Of a DNA stretch of 45,820 bases, positions 41,237 through 45,820 are shown in pieces. The notes beneath the pieces are model-generated. The model was not told the DNA's origin and ran no database searches. It worked only from the letters and a program-made list of their open reading frames with translations. Each line of letters begins with the position of its first letter. Position 1 is the stretch's first letter. The position numbers were made by a program, and so were the translations under genes. Origin of the DNA: Blastopirellula marina (lineage in GTDB: Bacteria > Planctomycetota > Planctomycetia > Pirellulales > Thermoguttaceae); contig DYLS01000030.1 of NCBI GenBank assembly GCA_020721965.1, positions 1 to 45,820 on the forward strand, given 5' to 3'.

Positions 41237-42529
41237 ATGTCCAACGTCGCCATTCGTGTCGAAAATCTCAGCAAGAAGTTCATCCTCGGCGAGCGACTGG
41301 GTTTCAAGACCTTTCGCGAGACCCTCCAGGATGCGTTGATTGGGCCATTGCGGCGGATCATCCGCGGGTGGGACGGCGAACCGCTCCAGGAAGAAAAAAT
41401 CGATACCAATCGCCAGCTTTGGGCCCTCAAAGACGTCTCCTTCGAGGTCCAGCATGGCGAGGTGCTGGGGATCATCGGGCCGAATGGGGCGGGCAAAAGC
41501 ACCCTCCTAAAAATCCTCAGCCGCATCACCGAGCCGACCGGCGGCTACGCCGAAATCCACGGCCGCGTCGGCAGCCTGCTGGAAGTGGGGACGGGCTTCC
41601 ACCCCGAATTGACCGGGCGGGAAAACGTCTACCTCAACGGATCGATCCTCGGCATGTCCAAGGCCGAAATCCGCCGCAAGTTCGACGATATCGTCAGCTT
41701 CGCCGGGGTGGAGAAGTTCATCGACACGCCGGTCAAGCGCTACTCCAGCGGGATGCAGGTCCGGCTGGCCTTCGCCGTGGCCGCCCATTTGGACCCCGAA
41801 ATCCTGATCATTGACGAAGTCCTGGCGGTGGGCGACGCCGAGTTCCAAAAACGCTGCCTGGGCAAGATGGACGAAGTCTCCCGCTCCGGCCGCACCATCC
41901 TCTTCGTCAGCCACAACATGGCCGCCGTGGAGGGGCTGTGCCCCATTTCCTGTCTCTTATCGAGTGGCTCTGTCGCGTACTTTGGGAAAACGGCTGACGC
42001 GATAAGCCATTACATGTATCACCAACAACCCCCTGTGGCTTCTGTGGATTTCACCAAAGATACCTGCCGTGGGCGCACTTATGTGCCGGTATTACGATTC
42101 CTCAGGATCGTGGACCCAGATGGAGAGCCGACTACCTCCGTTCCGCTCGGCGGCGATATCACATTCGTGGTCGGCCTTGAATCAGCAAAACCCCTTGTCA
42201 ACACCGAACTCCGCATCGATTGGCGCAGCGCCTTCGGCCAACGACTACTCAGCCTTCACTCCCGAATTCAGTATCCAAAACCCATTCGCGTGGTTGGACA
42301 AACGGTTATTCGCGTCACGCTGCACGACTGCATTCTGCTACCAGGCCGATATGGCATCGATATCCACGTCAGCTCCGGAGCCAGTCGCCTGGCCTCTGCG
42401 TTCGGGGTAACCAATGTGACTGTGCTTCTGGGGAATCCTTACGGTACGGGATTGCTGCCGCCCCCGCGACTCGGCCCCATCGTACCCAAAGTCACCTGGG
42501 CAACCGATCACGGTGGAGCCTGGTCATAA
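41237..42529 (+). CDS. wzt: ABC polysaccharide export ATPase (Wzt-type) with C-terminal carbohydrate-binding domain
   Basis: A 430-residue cytoplasmic ATPase that drives the permease. The nucleotide domain has Walker A IIGPNGAGKSTLLKIL, signature RYSSGMQVRLAFAVA, Walker B EILIIDEVLAVGDAEFQ and the H-loop VSHNMAAVEGLC. A roughly 25-residue insertion (RETLQDALIGPLRRIIRGWD) sits between the first two strands. Residues about 250-430 form the Wzt C-terminal beta-sandwich (VPLGGDITFVVGLESA, GQTVIRVTLHDCILLPGRYG), which recognises the polymer end in known systems. Base composition changes sharply at the end of the ATPase part: 41821-41880 is about 63% GC, while the following cassette drops to the low-to-mid 40s. 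The C-terminal domain may thus have been exchanged with the glycan genes. Confidence 0.92.
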   Translation: MSNVAIRVENLSKKFILGERLGFKTFRETLQDALIGPLRRIIRGWDGEPLQEEKIDTNRQLWALKDVSFEVQHGEVLGIIGPNGAGKSTLLKILSRITEPTGGYAEIHGRVGSLLEVGTGFHPELTGRENVYLNGSILGMSKAEIRRKFDDIVSFAGVEKFIDTPVKRYSSGMQVRLAFAVAAHLDPEILIIDEVLAVGDAEFQKRCLGKMDEVSRSGRTILFVSHNMAAVEGLCPISCLLSSGSVAYFGKTADAISHYMYHQQPPVASVDFTKDTCRGRTYVPVLRFLRIVDPDGEPTTSVPLGGDITFVVGLESAKPLVNTELRIDWRSAFGQRLLSLHSRIQYPKPIRVVGQTVIRVTLHDCILLPGRYGIDIHVSSGASRLASAFGVTNVTVLLGNPYGTGLLPPPRLGPIVPKVTWATDHGGAWS

Positions 42530-42550
42530 CCAACTACCATGGAGGTTTGC

Positions 42551-43441
42551 ATGAAATGGTTTACTGCGGCTAACTACGCCAGCCTTCAGAATGACCAGTT
42601 CTTCCAGTTACTTCAGGCGGCCGTACGCTCGGCGAAGCACAATACAACGCTGACACCATGCTTACTTTATGATGGGCAAGACTGCCCACAGTTAGATTGG
42701 CTGGATCAGCACGGCGTTTCGATTCTCCGAAGCGACCTAACAATTGCTCGGGAAATACAGGACTATCTTCACGCACAAGCGTTGCACCACCTCATACCGA
42801 AAAGGTTGGGATCATGGCTGCGGTTGGAGCTGTGCCCCACTTTGCGCAGGTTTGGGTACACGGACCGTTATATTTTATACACCGATTGTGACGTCGTATT
42901 TCTGCGTGAGGTTTGGTTGGAATGGTGCAAGCCCAGAACTCTCGCGGCGGTGGTGAGAAGGCTCGGCGGTTACACTCGCTTCCACATTTTGGGAACCCGC
43001 CATTTTAATGCAGGTGTGCTCGTTTTAAACGTTGATGCGATGGTTAAATCGTATGATAAGTTCAGGTCGTTTATTCTTTCAAATGGGAATGGCGTGCGCA
43101 GACCCAACCAGCCTTACCCGTTTATCCAAAAGCATTTGTTACTATCGGACCAGGTGGCCTTAAATCTATTCTATGGGCCAGGTGCTACGCCGCTGCCACG
43201 GCGATACAATTGGAATCCCTCTGAAGGGATTAATCCCGATGCTGTGATCGTCCATTTCAATGGGCTGAAATGGAACGAATGGCGTGATTTCGTCAATGGT
43301 ACACTTCCCGAGCGTTATAAATCTGCGTTTACGCCACTAGTGATGCGAAATAAGGATGCATATAGGTACTATTGCGAAGTAGCCCAGCGATATGATTGTG
43401 GCGAGGATCCGAAGCAAGCTCGACCAGACCAAGCCCCATAA
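42551..43441 (+). CDS. GT8-like glycosyltransferase
   Basis: A 296-residue protein of GT-A type, probably a sugar transferase in the glycan locus. The DxD metal motif is YTDCDVVF (about 109-116), preceded by PKRLGSWLRLELCPTLRRF. HFNAGVLVLN and VIVHFNGLKWNEW, with the His that completes metal binding in GT8 enzymes, complete the pattern. The start at 42551 follows GGAGG by six bases; the frame to 42539 is ignored. The gene is markedly more AT-rich than upstream exporter genes (42841-42900 is about 43% GC). Donor and acceptor are unknown. Confidence 0.75.
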   Translation: MKWFTAANYASLQNDQFFQLLQAAVRSAKHNTTLTPCLLYDGQDCPQLDWLDQHGVSILRSDLTIAREIQDYLHAQALHHLIPKRLGSWLRLELCPTLRRFGYTDRYILYTDCDVVFLREVWLEWCKPRTLAAVVRRLGGYTRFHILGTRHFNAGVLVLNVDAMVKSYDKFRSFILSNGNGVRRPNQPYPFIQKHLLLSDQVALNLFYGPGATPLPRRYNWNPSEGINPDAVIVHFNGLKWNEWRDFVNGTLPERYKSAFTPLVMRNKDAYRYYCEVAQRYDCGEDPKQARPDQAP

Positions 43442-43455
43442 GGCCATGCGGTAGC

Positions 43456-44226
43456 ATGAGTTACAAGCGGGACTTTTTCGAACAACGCCACGACCGGACC
43501 GTTTCGAGCGCAGAGCTCGTTCTGAGGGTGGTTTGGGATCTTATTGGGCCCATAAGGTCCGCGGTGGACGTAGGTTGCGGCGTTGGTACTTGGTTGGCGG
43601 TGCTGAAAAACTATGGTGCGAGCGACGTCGTGGGAGTCGACGGCAGATGGGTCGATCCGGCGCTACTTCGCATTCCGCACGATCACTTTGTGCCTGCCGA
43701 CCTGTCTCAGCCAGATGCGTTATCATCCCTTCTCGGAAATCGAACATTTGACCTAGGCATTTCACTGGAGGTTGCCGAGCATCTTCCGCGAACCGCCGCA
43801 AGGAAGTTTATTTCAGAGTTGGCAAGGCTGTCAGGATGTGTGCTGTTCTCCGCGGCGATACCCGGCCAAGGGGGAGTTAATCATTTGAATGAGCAGTGGC
43901 CGGACTACTGGGTAACGATTTTTCGGGAATACGGCTTCGTCCCCTTCGACCTTATCCGTCCGCGGATTTGGCAAGACAGGCGAGTTGGGCTCGCCTACAG
44001 ACAGAATGCTCTTCTGTTCGTGTCCCAGGACGATGAGCGATTACCAAAGCTAAAAGCGCAGTCAGGCTTTGACCGAGATAGCATGCTGTCGGTTGTACAC
44101 CCGGACTTATGGTCGCAAGCTCACAAGCCACCTTCCGTCCGGCGCGCACTTGTTCTCTTGCGAGGCGCGATCGTCCGCTCCGTATTTTCGCGATTCGGCG
44201 CGCGGCGGCGCGACGCAACCGCATAG
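43456..44226 (+). CDS. Class I SAM-dependent methyltransferase
   Basis: A 256-residue soluble methyltransferase, probably modifying the exported glycan or its precursor. SAM-binding motif I is SAVDVGCGVGTWLAVLKNYG (about 38-57), followed by VVGVDGRWVDPALL (acidic residue of motif II) and the post-II LGISLEVAEHLP. The later section (WPDYWVTIFREYGFVPFDLIRP) is typical of O-methyltransferases of the FkbM/methyltransf_23 kind found in polysaccharide clusters. The start at 43456 gives MSYKRDFFEQRHDRT, a usual opening; the frame back to 43396 overlaps the previous gene and is less likely. It is part of the AT-richer cassette. Confidence 0.82.
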   Translation: MSYKRDFFEQRHDRTVSSAELVLRVVWDLIGPIRSAVDVGCGVGTWLAVLKNYGASDVVGVDGRWVDPALLRIPHDHFVPADLSQPDALSSLLGNRTFDLGISLEVAEHLPRTAARKFISELARLSGCVLFSAAIPGQGGVNHLNEQWPDYWVTIFREYGFVPFDLIRPRIWQDRRVGLAYRQNALLFVSQDDERLPKLKAQSGFDRDSMLSVVHPDLWSQAHKPPSVRRALVLLRGAIVRSVFSRFGARRRDATA

Positions 44227-44385
44227 CTGAGAGCCCTCTTGCGAGTATCGTCACTCGCTTATGCGGTCCTTTGTTGGGGATTGTTCACCCGGCTTAACAC
44301 CCGGGGAATTGGAAAGGTTCTCATTGTGTCACCGTCGGTCCATTGGACCTGGTTCTGCAATTTGCCCTTCGCAATCGGAGGCCAA

Positions 44386-45375
44386 GTGATTAGACGCTTC
44401 CTACATGCCCTTAGAAGAATCCTTCGGTCTGCGGAGCCCTACCGGCGAGAGCGGGTGTGTGTCACCGCCGGCATGCACTACTTTTTCTTCAATCGGTGTG
44501 GCCCTGTCAATGGGTCCCTACTGCGTCGTAACACCCACCGCTTGGAAAAAGGTCTCATCATGCGGCCGCGGCGGGACGTTTTCGCCTTGGATTATATTGA
44601 AGAAACGGTCCAAGCCTATCGCGCCGCAGTAGAAGCCTCCCAACGCGGCGAGCCGAGCCTGCCGCCAGAGCAGCTCCAGTGGACCCACGACGTGCTGGAC
44701 GAATACTTTGCTGTCACGGCGAGCCATCCCAAAATTGACCCGCTGCGTGAATTGTTCGGGCGTCTTCCGGAGCCGCTAAGGCCCATGCCTGAACCCTTGA
44801 TTCCATACTCGCGCGACCTGGCCTCCCCGGCGCCGGTCGGCTATGAGCAATTGGCCGCCCTGGCGCTGCGGCGGCGTTCCGTGCGGTGGTTCCTTCCCCA
44901 GCCCGTGCCCCGCGACCTGATCGACAAGGCCATCCTGGTGGCCGCCCAATCACCCAGTGCGTGCAACCGGCAGCCTTTTGTTTTCCATATCTTCGACGAG
45001 CCCGAGCTGGTCCGCAAAGTCGCCTCCATCCCCTACGGAGTCATCGGTTACGAGCACCAAATCCCGGTCATCGTGGTCCTGGTAGGGCAGTTGCGGAACT
45101 TCTTCGATGCTCGGGATCGGCACCTGATTTACATTGACGGCGCCTTGGCCGCCATGAGTTTCATCCTGGCCTTAGAAACGCTGGGGCTAAGCTCCTGCTG
45201 TATCAACTGGCCGGACCTGCCGGACCGAGAAAGGAAATTGGCCGAGTTGCTTCAGCTAGAACCCGACGAGCGGCCCGTGATGCTCATCGCCTTAGGTTAC
45301 CCCGACCCCGAAGGGCTGGTGCCCCGCTCGGTCAAGAAGCCCCTAAATCTGCTGCGAAGTTACAACTTTGAGTAG
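44386..45375 (+). CDS. Nitroreductase-family protein of exopolysaccharide-locus type
   Basis: A roughly 329-residue protein with a C-terminal nitroreductase (FMN) domain and an N-terminal helical part. The GTG at 44386 is chosen because GGAGG lies four bases upstream; a TTG-initiated frame from 44239 is longer. The N-terminal segment has FFFNRCGPVNGSLLRRNTHR and LEKGLIMRPRRDVFA, which I have seen in polysaccharide-locus nitroreductases. The FMN domain has LALRRRSVRWFLPQPVPRDL, AAQSPSACNRQPFVFHIFD, YIDGALAAMSFILALETLGL and VMLIALGYPDPEG. The reaction is unknown; it could reduce a sugar intermediate or act on the pyruvyl donor side. The 5' part is AT-richer and the 3' part GC-rich, so the composition border falls within it. 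Confidence 0.82.
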   Translation: MIRRFLHALRRILRSAEPYRRERVCVTAGMHYFFFNRCGPVNGSLLRRNTHRLEKGLIMRPRRDVFALDYIEETVQAYRAAVEASQRGEPSLPPEQLQWTHDVLDEYFAVTASHPKIDPLRELFGRLPEPLRPMPEPLIPYSRDLASPAPVGYEQLAALALRRRSVRWFLPQPVPRDLIDKAILVAAQSPSACNRQPFVFHIFDEPELVRKVASIPYGVIGYEHQIPVIVVLVGQLRNFFDARDRHLIYIDGALAAMSFILALETLGLSSCCINWPDLPDRERKLAELLQLEPDERPVMLIALGYPDPEGLVPRSVKKPLNLLRSYNFE

Positions 45376-45385
45376 GAACGCTGGT

Positions 45386-45460
45386 TGGCACGCCTTCGTT
45401 AAGTGGCACGCCCTGAACGCCGGCTGGGTGGCACGCCCTGAACGTCAGTGAAGGGCGTGG
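45386..45460 (+). repeat. Short TGGCACGCC direct repeats with hairpin
   Basis: Three TGGCACGCC units lie in the gap before the last gene; two extend to GGCACGCCCTGAACG. The third unit pairs with a downstream AGGGCGTG (CACGCCCT 45432-45439 with 45452-45459, 12-base loop). It could be a terminator or REP-like unit. Confidence 0.55.
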
Positions 45461-45491
45461 TTGAAAGCCGCTTGGAACGTATCGCCGTCCA

Positions 45492-45820
45492 ATGTCGATG
45501 ATCCTTCTCCATGGTACGGGAACGCACAACAAGGGGGCCGAGTTGATGGCCGCGGCCGTGCTCGAGCACTTTCGCGCTCGCCCGAATCCTCCGGAGTTCG
45601 CCGTGCCAGCCGCGTTCGGCGCCTACCGCCAACGGGCCCGTTATGGACTGTGGACGTTGCTCGACGAGCGCCGCTTTGGCCGGGCCAAGCTGGCCGCCCT
45701 GCTGGCCCACCGTGCGTTTCGCCGCAAGTACGGCCTGGCGGCCGAAAGCGACATCACCGCCGTCATCGACGCCTCGGGTTTTGCTTTCGGCGACCAGCAC
45801 GCCCCGCGGCCAACACAGGA
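45492..45820 (+). CDS. Polysaccharide pyruvyl transferase family protein (partial, runs off window)
   Basis: Only the first 109 codons lie in the window; the frame is open to the last base. The opening MSMILLHGTGTHNKGAELMA matches the GxxxNxGAE nucleotide/PEP-binding start of CsaB/WcaK-like ketal pyruvyl transferases, which add pyruvate from phosphoenolpyruvate onto glycan sugars. VIDASGFAFGDQ is the second conserved strand. The start at 45492 is the first ATG with this motif. It follows the nitroreductase gene, a pairing I have seen in other polysaccharide loci, and implies a pyruvylated exported polymer. Confidence 0.82.
   Translation, partial: MSMILLHGTGTHNKGAELMAAAVLEHFRARPNPPEFAVPAAFGAYRQRARYGLWTLLDERRFGRAKLAALLAHRAFRRKYGLAAESDITAVIDASGFAFGDQHAPRPTQ

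Noticed and set aside
44239-44385. Longer TTG-initiated N-terminus for the nitroreductase-family gene
   Set aside because: The added residues lack similarity to the family, and GGAGG precedes the internal GTG at 44386.
1-45820. CRISPR array or intact insertion sequence
   Set aside because: No regularly spaced identical repeats with unique spacers and no transposase or integrase-like protein were found on either strand.

Overview
The window looks like a chromosomal segment of a moderately GC-rich planctomycete. The case rests on an exosortase of planctomycete type, a zinc-ribbon/GYF/membrane protein, a 60-residue membrane protein of a kind I associate with this phylum, sparse operons, long gene-free gaps and many dispersed palindromic repeats. 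A thermophilic or saprophytic member of Pirellulales (Thermogutta-like) would fit, but that is inference. No rRNA, tRNA, CRISPR array or intact insertion sequence was found.

Left third (0-16 kb): carbohydrate-related genes are mixed with housekeeping genes. They encode a Tat-exported GH5-like glycosidase, a secreted beta-helix (pectate-lyase-like) protein, an altronate/galactarate-dehydratase-family enzyme, a D-lactate-type dehydrogenase, a heparinase II/III-like lyase and a NagB-like sugar-phosphate isomerase/deaminase with altered catalytic residues. A GT2 glycosyltransferase overlaps a 553-residue protein that looks distantly like BshC. Adenine phosphoribosyltransferase, an Ogt-type DNA repair methyltransferase and a three-fold YjgF (RidA plus chorismatase-like) protein also lie here.

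Middle (16-32 kb): mostly stand-alone cell-maintenance genes. They are an NfeD/ClpP-class membrane protease, a GNAT acetyltransferase, a DsbD-type thiol:disulfide interchange protein, a CobA-HemD fusion for siroheme/tetrapyrrole synthesis, a TPR protein, ribosomal protein S20, PyrK, a 23S-type pseudouridine synthase and the GYF protein.

Right third (33.8-45.8 kb): a collinear plus-strand exopolysaccharide/exosortase locus. Its order is exosortase, Wzz/BY-kinase, WecA/MraY-like initiating transferase, EpsI, ABC-2 export permease (Wzm), export ATPase (Wzt), GT8-like glycosyltransferase, methyltransferase, nitroreductase-family protein, and a polysaccharide pyruvyl transferase cut by the window edge. 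Together these would start a glycan on undecaprenyl phosphate, extend and decorate it, export it, and link it to exosortase-dependent protein sorting. A stretch from about 41.94 to 44.6 kb is clearly more AT-rich than its flanks, suggesting a replaced serotype-like cassette.

The most novel signal is a family of five roughly 120-bp MITE-like elements. They share terminal inverted repeats (CTTAGTACTACAGCGCA-like) and a conserved internal hairpin. Four of them lie at or near the 3' ends of genes, and one supplies the stop codon of cobA-hemD. Other repeat classes are a nested inverted-repeat element (1.3-1.8 kb), a pair of GTCATTTCGA-type elements (4.8 and 26.6 kb), a roughly 176-bp palindromic element (30.0 kb) and several short tandem repeats.
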